Below are positions 54,726 through 63,301 of a stretch of DNA of 64,000 nt, one piece after another. The stretch's first letter is position 1, and the number at the start of each line of letters is the position of its first letter. The stretch is from Burkholderia sp. 8Y. GTDB taxonomy: Bacteria; Pseudomonadota; Gammaproteobacteria; Burkholderiales; Burkholderiaceae. Both the position numbers and the translations under genes were made by a program. The notes under the pieces were generated by a model. It saw only the letters and a list, made by a program, of their open reading frames with translations. It did no database searches and was not told the origin of the DNA. The stretch lies in assembly GCF_902506145.1 (NCBI RefSeq), contig NZ_LR733520.1:1905476-1969475 (forward strand), read 5' to 3'.

Positions 54726-55964
54726 TCAGTGACGCTTGAAGACGAGCGAGCCGTTCGTGCCGCCGAAGCCGAACGAGTTCTTCACCGCGACGTCGATCTT
54801 CATTTCCCGCGCCGTGTTCGCGCAGTAATCCAGGTCGCACTGCGGGTCCTGATTGAAGATGTTGATGGTCGGCGGCGAGATCTGGTGATGCACGGCAAGC
54901 ACCGTGAACACCGATTCCAGCCCGCCCGCGCCGCCGAGCAGGTGCCCGGTCATCGACTTCGTGGAGTTCACGACGACGTTCTTCGCGTGATCGCCGAGCG
55001 CGCGCTTGATGCCGATGGTCTCCGCGATGTCGCCAAGCGGCGTGGACGTGCCGTGCGCGTTCACGTAGTTGACCTCGTCGGCGTTGACCTTCGCGTTCTT
55101 GAGCGCGTTGACCATCGCGCGGCGGCCGCCGTCGCCGTCTTCGGGCGGCGCCGTCATGTGATACGCGTCGCCGCTCATGCCATAGCCGAGCACTTCCGCG
55201 TAGATCTTCGCGCCGCGCGCTTTGGCGTGCTCGTATTCTTCGAGCACCATGACGCCCGCGCCTTCGCCGAGCACGAAGCCGTCGCGGTCGGTGTCCCACG
55301 GGCGGCTGGCCGTGGCGGGATCGTCGTTGCGCTGCGAGAGCGCGCGCGCCGCCGCGAAGCCGCCGATGCCGAGCGGGGAAACCGTCGCTTCCGCGCCGCC
55401 CGCGATCATCACGTCGGCGTCGCCGTATTCGATCAGACGCGACGCTTCGCCGATGCAGTGCAGGCCGGTAGTGCAGGCCGTGACCATCGACAGATTTGGG
55501 CCCTTCAGGCCGAAACGGATCGACAGATGGCCGGAGATCATGTTGATGATCGACGCGGGCACGAAGAACGGCGAGATGCGGCGCGGGCCGCGATTGAGCA
55601 GCTCCGTTTGCGTGACTTCGATCATCGGCAACCCGCCGATGCCCGAGCCGACCACCACGCCCACGCGCTCCGCGTTATCGTCCGTGATCGCGAGGCCGCT
55701 GTCCTGCATCGCCTGAACGCCCGCTGCGAAGCCGTAATGGATGAAGGTATCCATGTGGCGCGCTTCCTTGGCGGGCATGTAGTCTTCGATGTTGAAGCCC
55801 TTCACCTCGCCCGCGAAACGCGTGGAGAAGTTCGTGGCGTCGAACTTCGTGATGTTGGCGATGCCGGACGTGCCCGCCACCAGATTGGCCCAGCCGTCGG
55901 CAACGGTATTGCCGACAGGCGAAACGAGCCCAAGGCCTGTAACAACAACTCGACGACGGCTCAC
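54726..55964 (-). CDS. fabF: FabF, beta-ketoacyl-ACP synthase II
   Basis: Elongates acyl chains in type II fatty-acid synthesis, 412 aa. RRRVVVTGLGLVSPVGN opens the thiolase fold. The nucleophile is in VTACTTGLHCIGEA, and the two catalytic histidines are in NAHGTSTPLGD and STKSMTGHLLG. The C-terminal loop NSFGFGGTNGSLVF is standard. It follows acpP, from which it is separated by a terminator-like hairpin. Confidence 0.97.
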   Translation of the reverse strand: MSRRRVVVTGLGLVSPVGNTVADGWANLVAGTSGIANITKFDATNFSTRFAGEVKGFNIEDYMPAKEARHMDTFIHYGFAAGVQAMQDSGLAITDDNAERVGVVVGSGIGGLPMIEVTQTELLNRGPRRISPFFVPASIINMISGHLSIRFGLKGPNLSMVTACTTGLHCIGEASRLIEYGDADVMIAGGAEATVSPLGIGGFAAARALSQRNDDPATASRPWDTDRDGFVLGEGAGVMVLEEYEHAKARGAKIYAEVLGYGMSGDAYHMTAPPEDGDGGRRAMVNALKNAKVNADEVNYVNAHGTSTPLGDIAETIGIKRALGDHAKNVVVNSTKSMTGHLLGGAGGLESVFTVLAVHHQISPPTINIFNQDPQCDLDYCANTAREMKIDVAVKNSFGFGGTNGSLVFKRH

Positions 55965-55983
55965 GGTAACCCCTTATCCATAA

Positions 55984-56042
55984 AATGACAAAAAGCAAAA
56001 GCCACAGCGGCCACAGGAAACCGCCCTGTGTGCCCTGTGGCT
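55984..56042 (-). terminator. Intrinsic terminator between acpP and fabF
   Basis: On the minus strand AGCCACAG pairs with CTGTGGCT (outer stem) and CACAGG with CCTGTG (inner stem), followed by TTTTGCTTTTTG. It lies about 70 bp after acpP and 20 bp before the fabF start codon, so it should let only part of the transcripts run on into fabF. Confidence 0.78.
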
Positions 56043-56110
56043 GTTAAATCGGTCTTTGCAGCGACGATGCTTCAAGCTCGAAGAGCGACGGGTCGCTGGC
56101 GCGTCCGGCC

Positions 56111-56350
56111 TTAGGCCTTGACGTTGGCGCGAGCGTAGTCGATCGCTTGCTGAACCGTGGTGATCTTCTCGGCTTCTTCATCGGGGATTTCCATGCCGAA
56201 CTCGTCTTCCAGCGCCATCACCAGTTCGACCGTGTCGAGCGAGTCAGCGCCCAGATCGTTCACGAACGACGCTTCGTTCTTGATTTCGGCTTCCGCCACG
56301 CCCAGTTGTTCGGCGACGATCTTCTTCACGCGCTGTTCGATGTTGTCCAT
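56111..56350 (-). CDS. acpP: AcpP, acyl carrier protein
   Basis: Carries growing acyl chains on a phosphopantetheine arm. It is 79 aa, acidic, helical. The attachment site is Ser37 in [13 protein letters not shown]. The rest ([20 protein letters not shown]) matches the E. coli protein closely. It stands between fabG and fabF in the usual cluster, with a 240 bp gap ahead that may include its own promoter. Modified by AcpS, encoded further down the same array. Confidence 0.98.
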
Positions 56351-56590
56351 GCAGCCCTCCGAGGGAATAAAAGTTCAAAAATACAAGTGCGCGCATTTTA
56401 TCAGGTTTGTACCCGCAAAATACGGCGCGTCAGTTCCATGCTTCGCCGCCTGCTGCGCTTCATCAAGGCGCTGGCCGACGGCCTGCATCGTTCGTTGCTG
56501 CCGCGCTGCGACGGGGCGCGCATGCCGGTGACAGCATTTTGCGCGCCTGTCTGCCGCGCGGATATTAAGCGAAATTCGGCGAAATGCCTA

Positions 56591-57331
56591 TTACATGTAC
56601 ATGCCGCCGTTCACGTGCAGCGTCGTGCCCGTGATATAGCCGGCAAATGGCGACGCCAGGAACGCCACCGCATGCGCGATATCGTCCGGACTGCCGAGCC
56701 GGCCGAGCGGAATCTGCGCAGTAAGCGCGGTCCGCTGCTCTTCCGGCAGCACCTTCGTCATGTCGGTGTCGATGAAGCCCGGCGCGATGCAGTTCACGGT
56801 GATGCCGCGGCTGCCGATCTCACGGGCGAGCGCACGCGTCATCCCCGCGACGCCGGCCTTCGCCGCCGCGTAGTTCGCCTGTCCCGGATTGCCCGACGAG
56901 CCCACCACCGACGTGATGTTGATGATGCGGCCGCCGCGCGCTTTCATCATCGGGCGCAGCACAGCGCGCGACAGACGAAAGACTGCGCGCAGATTCGTGT
57001 CGATGACGGCGTCGAATTCGTCGTCCTTCATGCGCATGGCGAGCTGATCTTTGGTAATGCCCGCGTTGTTCACGAGCACGTTGAGGCCGCCGAACTCGTT
57101 CACGGTGGCGTCGATGAACGCGTCGGCCGCTGCGGCGTCGTTCACGTTTAGCACCGCGCCGCGGCCTTTTCCGCCTGCCTGCGCCAACGCTTCGCTGATA
57201 CCCGCCGCGCCGCTTTCGCTCGTGGCCGTGCCGATGACCGTCGCGCCCTGACGCGCCAGTTCCAGCGCAATGGCGCGCCCGATGCCGCGCGAGGCGCCCG
57301 TGACGATAGCTACGTGATTGTCCAGATTCAT
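56591..57331 (-). CDS. fabG: FabG, 3-oxoacyl-ACP reductase
   Basis: NADPH-dependent short-chain dehydrogenase for the first reduction of each elongation cycle, 246 aa. Cofactor loop TGASRGIG near residues 12-19, NNAGIT, and active-site YxxxK in NYAAAKAGVAG, preceded by the catalytic serine in ITSVVGSSGNPGQ. Ends TGTTLHVNGGMYM as typical FabG. ATG at 57329-57331, 11 bp after fabD. Confidence 0.97.
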   Translation of the reverse strand: MNLDNHVAIVTGASRGIGRAIALELARQGATVIGTATSESGAAGISEALAQAGGKGRGAVLNVNDAAAADAFIDATVNEFGGLNVLVNNAGITKDQLAMRMKDDEFDAVIDTNLRAVFRLSRAVLRPMMKARGGRIINITSVVGSSGNPGQANYAAAKAGVAGMTRALAREIGSRGITVNCIAPGFIDTDMTKVLPEEQRTALTAQIPLGRLGSPDDIAHAVAFLASPFAGYITGTTLHVNGGMYM

Positions 57332-57342
57332 GTCGTCGCCTC

Positions 57343-58275
57343 CTATCCAGCGATCAGTTTGCGCGTTTCCTCGAGCGAAGCGGGATCGAACACCGCGCCG
57401 CCGACGAGATTGCCGTCGATGCGCTTCGTCAGACCCGCGAGCACCTTGCCCGGACCGCATTCGATCACGTGCGTCACGCCTTCGCGCGCCATCGCCTGCA
57501 CGCATTCGACCCAGCGCACGGGGCCCGCAGCCTGACGCACGAGCGCGTCCTTGATTGCAGCGGGATCCGAGACCGTGGCGACGTCGATGTTATTGATCAG
57601 CGGAATGCGCGGCGCCTCGATGCGAACGTTGGCGAGATAGTCGCGCAACTGGTCGGACGCGGGCTTGAGCAGCGACGAATGGAACGGCGCCGACACCGGC
57701 AGCGGCAATGCGCGCTTCGCGCCCTTCGCCTTCGCCACTTCGCAGGCTTTTTCGACGGCCGCCTTGGCGCCCGCGATCACGACCTGCGACGGCGCATTGA
57801 AGTTGACCGCTTCCACGACGCCCGCCGACGCGCTTTCCGCGCACACCGCGCGCACGGTGTCGTCGTCGAGGCCGAGAATCGCCGCCATGCCGCCCTCGCC
57901 GACCGGCACCGCGCTCTGCATCGCCTGCGCGCGAAAGCGCACGAGCGGCACGGCGTCCGCGAATGCGAGCGCGCCGGCCGCGACCAGCGCCGTGTATTCG
58001 CCAAGGCTGTGGCCCGCGACCAGCGCGGGCGCGAGGCCGGTCTCTTTTTCCCACACGCGGTAGATGGCGTACGCCGCCGTGAGCATGACGGGCTGCGTGT
58101 TCGTCGTCAGGTTGAGTTCTTCGGCAGGGCCTTCCGCGATCAGCTTGGCGAGATCCTGACCGAGCGCATCCGATGCCTGCTGCACCGTCTCGCGCACCAC
58201 GGCGTGATCGGCGAACGCGTTGAGCATGCCGATCGATTGCGAGCCTTGGCCCGGGAAAACGAACGCAAATTTCAT
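57343..58275 (-). CDS. fabD: FabD, malonyl-CoA:ACP transacylase
   Basis: Loads malonyl groups on ACP for chain extension, 310 aa from ATG 58273-58275 (MKFAFVFPGQGSQSIGM). The nucleophile serine is in VAGHSLGEYTALVAAG, and the active-site histidine is in the downstream VSAPFHSSLL. It lies between fabH and fabG in the standard fab order. Confidence 0.97.
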   Translation of the reverse strand: MKFAFVFPGQGSQSIGMLNAFADHAVVRETVQQASDALGQDLAKLIAEGPAEELNLTTNTQPVMLTAAYAIYRVWEKETGLAPALVAGHSLGEYTALVAAGALAFADAVPLVRFRAQAMQSAVPVGEGGMAAILGLDDDTVRAVCAESASAGVVEAVNFNAPSQVVIAGAKAAVEKACEVAKAKGAKRALPLPVSAPFHSSLLKPASDQLRDYLANVRIEAPRIPLINNIDVATVSDPAAIKDALVRQAAGPVRWVECVQAMAREGVTHVIECGPGKVLAGLTKRIDGNLVGGAVFDPASLEETRKLIAG

Positions 58276-58408
58276 ATCGTCCTCGTTGGATTGGAATGAT
58301 CCGCGTAGGCGTCGAGGGCGCGCGCGGCGTCGCCGGTTGCGCACGCGGCGCGCGGCTTCATCGACAGCGGATCAGTTGCAGATTAAGGGAGGGAGAGGGA
58401 TGAAAGAA

Positions 58409-59398
58409 TCAGTAGCGGAATACCGACGCGCCCCACGTGAAGCCGCCGCCGACGCCCTCGATCAGCACGTTCTGTCCGCGCTTGATGCGGCCGTCGCGCA
58501 CGGCGACGTCGAGCGCCAGCGGAATCGACGCCGCCGAGGTATTGCCGTGCTCGCCGACCGTCACGACCATGCGCTCCTGCGGCAAGTGCAGCTTGCGACA
58601 GGTGCTCTGCATGATGCGGATGTTCGCCTGATGCGGGATCAGCCAGTCGATTTCCTGCGGCGTCAGATGCGCTTTCTGCAGGGCTTCGATCGCGACCTTC
58701 TCGAGCACGTTGACGGCGAGCTTGAACACCGCCTGGCCGTCCATGTGCAAGAACGCGCTGCCGCTAATCACGCCGCCGTTCACGTTGCCCGGCGTGCAGA
58801 GAATGTCGGCATAGCTGCCGTCGGCGTGCAGCGCGCTCGCGAGCACGCCCGGCTCTTCCGAAGCCTGAAGCACGACCGCGCCCGCGCCGTCGCCGAACAG
58901 CACGCAGGTCGTGCGGTCCTTGAAGTCCAGAATGCGCGAGAACGTTTCCGCGCCCACGACGAGCGCCGTGCGATGCATGCCGCTACGAATGAAGCTGTCC
59001 GCCGTCGCCATGCCGTACGCGAAGCCCGAACACACGGCCTGAACGTCGAACGCCGCGCCGTTGTTCTTGATGCCCAGCTTGTTCTGCAACAGGCACGCGG
59101 TGCTCGGAAACACGAAGTCGGGCGTCGAGGTGGCGACGATGATGAGATCGATCGACTGAGGATCGATACCTGCCGCCGCGATGGCCTTTTGCGAGGCGAT
59201 GAGCGCGAGGTCGCTGGTGGTTTGATCGGGAGCCGCGAAGTGCCGCGCATGGATGCCGGTGCGCGCGACGATCCATTCGTCGTTCGTCTCGACGCCTTGC
59301 TGCGCGAGACGGTCCGCCAATGCCTGATTCGTGATGCGCTCGGACGGCAGATAGCTGCCGGTGCCGAGCACGCGAGCGTAGAGATTGGATTGAGCCAT
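58409..59398 (-). CDS. fabH: FabH, beta-ketoacyl-ACP synthase III
   Basis: Starts fatty-acid synthesis by condensing acetyl-CoA with malonyl-ACP, 329 aa. The Cys-His-Asn triad sits in DVQAVCSGFAYGM, LIPHQANIRIM and VGEHGNTSAASIPLAL. Its ATG overlaps the plsX stop by one base (TAATG). About 130 bp separates it from fabD, without a recognised terminator. Confidence 0.97.
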   Translation of the reverse strand: MAQSNLYARVLGTGSYLPSERITNQALADRLAQQGVETNDEWIVARTGIHARHFAAPDQTTSDLALIASQKAIAAAGIDPQSIDLIIVATSTPDFVFPSTACLLQNKLGIKNNGAAFDVQAVCSGFAYGMATADSFIRSGMHRTALVVGAETFSRILDFKDRTTCVLFGDGAGAVVLQASEEPGVLASALHADGSYADILCTPGNVNGGVISGSAFLHMDGQAVFKLAVNVLEKVAIEALQKAHLTPQEIDWLIPHQANIRIMQSTCRKLHLPQERMVVTVGEHGNTSAASIPLALDVAVRDGRIKRGQNVLIEGVGGGFTWGASVFRY

Positions 59399-60528
59399 TA
59401 TGCCTTCGTGTGTTGCGCGGTGCCGGACGCGTCCGGCGGGTTTGGCGAGGGGTTCGGCTGGAGCGCCGCCGCGTTGGCGGACGCATCGGCAGCCGTTGCG
59501 CTCGTGCCCGCGTCTCGCGCGGACGGCGCATTCTCGTCCATCGCGCGCACGAGGCGTTCGAGCACGCCATTTTTGACCGCATCATACCCGCGTTTGATCG
59601 CCCACTCAAAGCCGTAGGCTTCCGCCGAGCCGTGACTTTTGATCACGAGTCCGCGCAGGCCGAGCAGCGCGGCACCGTTGTATTGCGCGGGATCGACGCG
59701 CTTCCTGAAACGCTTGAGCACGGGCATGGCGACGAGCGCCATCAGCTTGCTCGACAGCGAGCGCGTGAACTCTTCCTTGATCATGTCGGAGAGCATCTTG
59801 GCGAGCCCTTCCGACGTTTTCAGCGCGACATTGCCGACGAATCCATCGCACACGACCACGTCGGTCGTGCCTTTATAGATGTCGTTGCCTTCCACGTTGC
59901 CGTAGAAGTTGAGCGTGCTCGCGCGCAGCAGTTCGCCCGCGCGCTTGATCGTTTCGTTGCCCTTGATGACTTCTTCGCCGATGTTGAGCAGCCCGATGGT
60001 GGGCCGCTCGCGCCCTTCGATCGCGGACACGAGCGCGTGGCCCATCTCGGCGAACTGCAGCAGATGCTCGGGCTCGCAATCGACGTTCGCGCCGAGATCC
60101 AGCACGGTCGTGTAGCCTTTCTGGCTCGGCATGGCGAACGCGATGGCCGGCCGCTCGATGCCCGCGAGCGTTTTCAAAACATAGCGCGACACCGCCATGA
60201 GCGCGCCCGTGTTGCCGGCGGAAATGCAGGTCTGCGCCTCGCCTTCCTTCACGAGGTTGAGCGCCACGCGCATCGACGAATCTTTCTTCTTGCGCAGCGC
60301 GACTTCGACCGGATCGTCCATGGCGACGACTTCGGTCGCGGGAACGACGGTCAGGCGCGGTTCGTCGAGCGCCTTCGACTTTTTCAGCTGAGCGCGGATG
60401 GCCTGTTCGATGCCGACGAGCATCAGGTGCGCGTCGGGATGCGAGCGCACGAAATTGACAGCGGCGGGAACGGTCACGGCCGGACCGTGGTCGCCTCCCA
60501 TGCAGTCAATGGTTATCTTTACGGTCAT
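59398..60528 (-). CDS. plsX: PlsX, phosphate acyltransferase
   Basis: Makes acyl-phosphate from acyl-ACP, the donor for PlsY in phospholipid synthesis, 376 aa. VKITIDCMGGDHGPAVTVPA is the diagnostic N-terminus, and CISAGNTGALMA and VVCDGFVGNVALKTSEG are further motifs. The last 40 or so residues are an Ala/Asn/Pro-rich tail beyond the usual end. A terminator-like hairpin lies between rpmF and this gene. Confidence 0.96.
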   Translation of the reverse strand: MTVKITIDCMGGDHGPAVTVPAAVNFVRSHPDAHLMLVGIEQAIRAQLKKSKALDEPRLTVVPATEVVAMDDPVEVALRKKKDSSMRVALNLVKEGEAQTCISAGNTGALMAVSRYVLKTLAGIERPAIAFAMPSQKGYTTVLDLGANVDCEPEHLLQFAEMGHALVSAIEGRERPTIGLLNIGEEVIKGNETIKRAGELLRASTLNFYGNVEGNDIYKGTTDVVVCDGFVGNVALKTSEGLAKMLSDMIKEEFTRSLSSKLMALVAMPVLKRFRKRVDPAQYNGAALLGLRGLVIKSHGSAEAYGFEWAIKRGYDAVKNGVLERLVRAMDENAPSARDAGTSATAADASANAAALQPNPSPNPPDASGTAQHTKA

Positions 60529-60551
60529 GGAAAGCGACGAATTTCAGGCAC

Positions 60552-60575
60552 AAAAAAGCGGCAGTGAAATGCCGC
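60552..60575 (-). terminator. Intrinsic terminator between rpmF and plsX
   Basis: On the minus strand stem GCGGCA / TGCCGC with loop TTTCAC, followed directly by TTTTTTG. It lies about 90 bp after rpmF and 24 bp before the plsX start, so plsX and the fab genes would be expressed by readthrough or from a separate promoter. Confidence 0.82.
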
Positions 60576-60666
60576 CTTCTTGTCGTACCGAGAAAGTGTC
60601 AACAGCGTGCCAGGCGCGAGCCACCGAAAGACGGCGATGCACGCGCGGCAAGCGTAGAACGAACGC

Positions 60667-60846
60667 TTAGTCGTTCTTCGTCTTGACGACTTTCTTGCCA
60701 CGATAGTAGCCGTTCGGGCTCACGTGGTGACGCAGATGCGCTTCACCCGTGCTCGGTTCGACAGCCAGCGGCGCCGTCGGGAGGAAGTCGTGGGAACGAT
60801 GCATGCCGCGCTTCGACGGCGACTTCTTGTTTTGCTGAACTGCCAT
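60667..60846 (-). CDS. rpmF: Ribosomal protein L32
   Basis: 59 aa, basic: MAVQQNKKSPSKRGMHRSHD, then TAPLAVEPSTGEAHLRHH and SPNGYYRGKKVV. Normal length for the 50S protein L32 of Gram-negative bacteria, in the form without the zinc-binding cysteines. It lies between yceD and plsX, the nearly universal yceD-rpmF-plsX order. A terminator-like hairpin follows. Confidence 0.97.
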   Translation of the reverse strand: MAVQQNKKSPSKRGMHRSHDFLPTAPLAVEPSTGEAHLRHHVSPNGYYRGKKVVKTKND

Positions 60847-60979
60847 GATTACTCCAGAAAAATTTTGCGAATTCTAACATAGGGCGGCCCGTCTCCGCGT
60901 TCGCGGAAGAACTCCGGCCGTCCCGGCCACCGCTCGAAGCGGGAGACTGCGTGCGGCGAAGACTCGCCGCACTGCGCCA

Positions 60980-61597
60980 TCAATGCTTCTTGTCGTCAGG
61001 ATCGCTCGTCTTGAGCTTCTCCAGAACGGCAAACGGATTCGGTTTCTCAGCTTCTTCGTCGCCTTCGACAGCTTCGTCTTCCGCGCTGGCCGAAAGCAGG
61101 CTTTCATGCACTTCCGGACAAACGCTGTGCTTCGGCACGAGCGGCAAGGAGAGCAACAACTCTTCTTCGATCAAGTCGACGAGATCGAACTGGCGCGAGC
61201 CGACGATCACTTCGATTTCATCTTCGTCGAGCGGATACTCGTCCGCCTCTTCCTCCGTCGCGACGATCCGATACGTCGCATCGACGTCGAGATGCTGCGA
61301 ATACGGCGAAAGGCAGCGTTGGCACGTGAGCCACACCGAACCGTGCACCGCGAGGCGCAGATAAGGCTGCGGCGCTTCCGTGCCGTCGTCCTGCAATTCC
61401 GGCTGGGTCGAGCCCTCGCCCTGCCAGGTGAAGACGGTGTCGTCCTCTGGCGCATCCGCCGGCACTTCGGCTAACATGCGCGGCATTTGCGACGTACGCA
61501 ACCCACCCGCTGCCTGCCGCTTGTTCTCGGCGAAGTCGTAAAGGTCGAGCGCGCGCAGGTCAGCGGGGCTCGCAGGTTTGCCAGGATTCTGAGTCAT
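60980..61597 (-). CDS. yceD: YceD (DUF177) family protein
   Basis: 205 aa. The central part VHGSVWLTCQRCLSPYSQHLDVD with a C-x2-C pair, followed by the acidic DEDEIEVIVGSRQFDLVDLIEEELLL, is characteristic of DUF177/YceD, and a further cysteine follows in HSVCPEV. The family is linked to 23S rRNA accumulation in plants and bacteria and is nearly always next to rpmF, as here. The exact mechanism is not settled. It is the first gene after a strong promoter and a 270 nt leader. Confidence 0.92.
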   Translation of the reverse strand: MTQNPGKPASPADLRALDLYDFAENKRQAAGGLRTSQMPRMLAEVPADAPEDDTVFTWQGEGSTQPELQDDGTEAPQPYLRLAVHGSVWLTCQRCLSPYSQHLDVDATYRIVATEEEADEYPLDEDEIEVIVGSRQFDLVDLIEEELLLSLPLVPKHSVCPEVHESLLSASAEDEAVEGDEEAEKPNPFAVLEKLKTSDPDDKKH

Positions 61598-61871
61598 GTG
61601 CGCTCCTGCCTATGCCGAATTGTTCGTTGTTTCATCGACCGATGCGGCGTTTCTCTGCAAGCAGCCGGCCGTCCAAGGTTCCGTGTGCCTCAGTATGCAC
61701 CGGCCAGCCTTACCGGAGCACGCGTCACTCGCTCGGATTTACACCGCTTGCGTCCGCGTGGACTGTCTGCGTGGTGCTTGGTGGTGCCTGGTGATGTCTG
61801 TTCGGTCTTACTGCCCCGGCCAAACGGCCATCCCGCGCGAAACGCTCTGCCAGCCGATGAAAAGCCCAAAA

Positions 61872-61900
61872 TCATATAGGCTTTATTCTTTCGAGTCAAA
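61872..61900 (-). promoter_or_regulatory. Sigma-70 promoter of yceD-rpmF-plsX-fab
   Basis: On the minus strand TTGACT (61895-61900), exactly 17 bp, then TATGAT (61872-61877). Each hexamer differs from consensus at one position. Predicted start near 61865, about 268 nt ahead of the yceD ATG. The 360 bp between yceD and maf is otherwise this leader plus the short maf upstream region. The leader contains small GC hairpins such as GGCC-GTTT-GGCC (61818-61829 region) but no gene that I can support. Confidence 0.82.
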
Positions 61901-61957
61901 TAGTTAAGGCTGCGCACGCGGTCCGTCGTTTATCTGCCCCATTCACCGGTTCCGAAC

Positions 61958-62569
61958 ATGTCGATTCCTCAAGCGCCGCGCCTCGTGCTGGCGTCCAGTT
62001 CCCCGTATCGGCGCGAGTTGCTGCAACGCCTGCGCATTCCGTTCGATGTCGTTTCGCCCGATATCGAAGAAACGCCGCTCGCCAGCGAAACGCCCGACGC
62101 CACGGCCGTGCGGCTTTCGATCGCGAAGGCGCGCGCCGCCGCGCAGCGCATGACGGACGCAGGCGGCGCGCTCGTGATCGGCTCCGATCAGGTCGCGACC
62201 CTCGATGGCCGTCAGCTCGGCAAGCCGGGCACGCACGATAACGCCATCGCGCAGCTTCGGTCGATGCGCGGCCGCAGCGTCGAGTTTCATAGCGCGCTCG
62301 CCCTCTTCGACGCGCGCACAGGCGACGTGCAATCCGCCGATATCGTCACGCGCGTGCGCTTTCGCGACTACTCCGACGCCGAAATCGAAGCCTATCTGCG
62401 CGCCGAAACGCCTTACGACTGCGCGGGAAGCGCGAAGTCGGAGGGGCTCGGCATCGCGCTTCTGGACGCGATCGACTCCGACGACCCGACGGCGCTCATC
62501 GGCCTGCCGCTCATCGCGCTGACAAAAATGCTGCGCGCCGCCGGCTTTCCTGTTCTGGGGGCGGCATGA
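61958..62569 (+). CDS. maf: Maf-family nucleotide pyrophosphatase (YceF type)
   Basis: Hydrolyses non-canonical or modified nucleoside triphosphates; the YceF branch prefers 7-methyl-GTP. It is 203 aa with the Maf signature LVLASSSPYRRELLQRL, the metal/catalytic segment VIGSDQVATLDGRQLGKPG, and the YceF-like ending YDCAGSAKSEGLGIALLD. Its stop overlaps the start of the next gene (ATGA). It is divergent from yceD. Confidence 0.93.
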   Translation: MSIPQAPRLVLASSSPYRRELLQRLRIPFDVVSPDIEETPLASETPDATAVRLSIAKARAAAQRMTDAGGALVIGSDQVATLDGRQLGKPGTHDNAIAQLRSMRGRSVEFHSALALFDARTGDVQSADIVTRVRFRDYSDAEIEAYLRAETPYDCAGSAKSEGLGIALLDAIDSDDPTALIGLPLIALTKMLRAAGFPVLGAA

Positions 62570-63285
62570 GCGGCGTCCTGTATTTGATTCCCAACACGCT
62601 TGGAGAAGGCGACACCGCGGCGCTCGCGTCCGTGCTTCCGGAGCCGGTGCGCGCGCGGGCTGCGGCGCTCGGCTACTACATCGGCGAAAACGCGAAGACC
62701 ACGCGGGCGTTCCTGAAGAAAGTCGGCACCGAGCGGCCGATTCAGGAAATCGAGATACGCGAGCTGAACGTGAACACGCCGCGCGCCGAAATCGACCGGC
62801 TGCTCGCGCCGATTCTCGCGGGCGCCGACGCGGGCCTCGTTTCGGAAGCGGGCTGTCCCGCCGTCGCCGATCCGGGCGCGCTGCTCGTGCGGCGAGCGCA
62901 CGAACGCGGCGTGAAAGTGGTGCCGTTCGTCGGTCCGAGTTCGATCTTGCTGGCGCTGATGGCTTCGGGCATGAACGGCCAGAGTTTCGCGTTCAACGGC
63001 TATTTGCCGGTCGATGCCGCTGAGCGCGGCAAGCGCCTGCGCGAACTGGAACAGGTGTCGCGCAAGGCGAATCAGACGCAGATTTTCATCGAGACGCCGT
63101 ACCGTAACCGCGCGATGCTCGACACGCTCGTTGCGGCCTGTGCGCCTTCGACGCTCATTTGCGTGGCCGTCGATCTGACGCTGCCGGGCGAAACCATCGT
63201 CACGCGCACGGCAGCCGACTGGAAGAAAGGGGCCGCGCCGGACCTGCACAAGCGCCCAGCCATTTTCCTGCTGCTCGCGTCGTAA
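62566..63285 (+). CDS. RsmI-related tetrapyrrole-methylase-fold methyltransferase
   Basis: 239 aa. The opening LYLIPNTLGEGD resembles the RsmI LYVVPTPIGN motif, and GLVSEAGCPAVADPG, PFVGPSSILLALMASG and IFIETPYRNRAML match the RsmI/CbiF-type SAM methyltransferase fold in order. It is shorter than true RsmI (about 285 aa) and lacks the C-terminal domain, so it may be a paralogue. Target unknown. Translationally coupled to maf by a four-base overlap. Confidence 0.85.
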   Translation: MSGVLYLIPNTLGEGDTAALASVLPEPVRARAAALGYYIGENAKTTRAFLKKVGTERPIQEIEIRELNVNTPRAEIDRLLAPILAGADAGLVSEAGCPAVADPGALLVRRAHERGVKVVPFVGPSSILLALMASGMNGQSFAFNGYLPVDAAERGKRLRELEQVSRKANQTQIFIETPYRNRAMLDTLVAACAPSTLICVAVDLTLPGETIVTRTAADWKKGAAPDLHKRPAIFLLLAS

Positions 63286-63301
63286 GAACGCGTCGTAAGG
63301 A

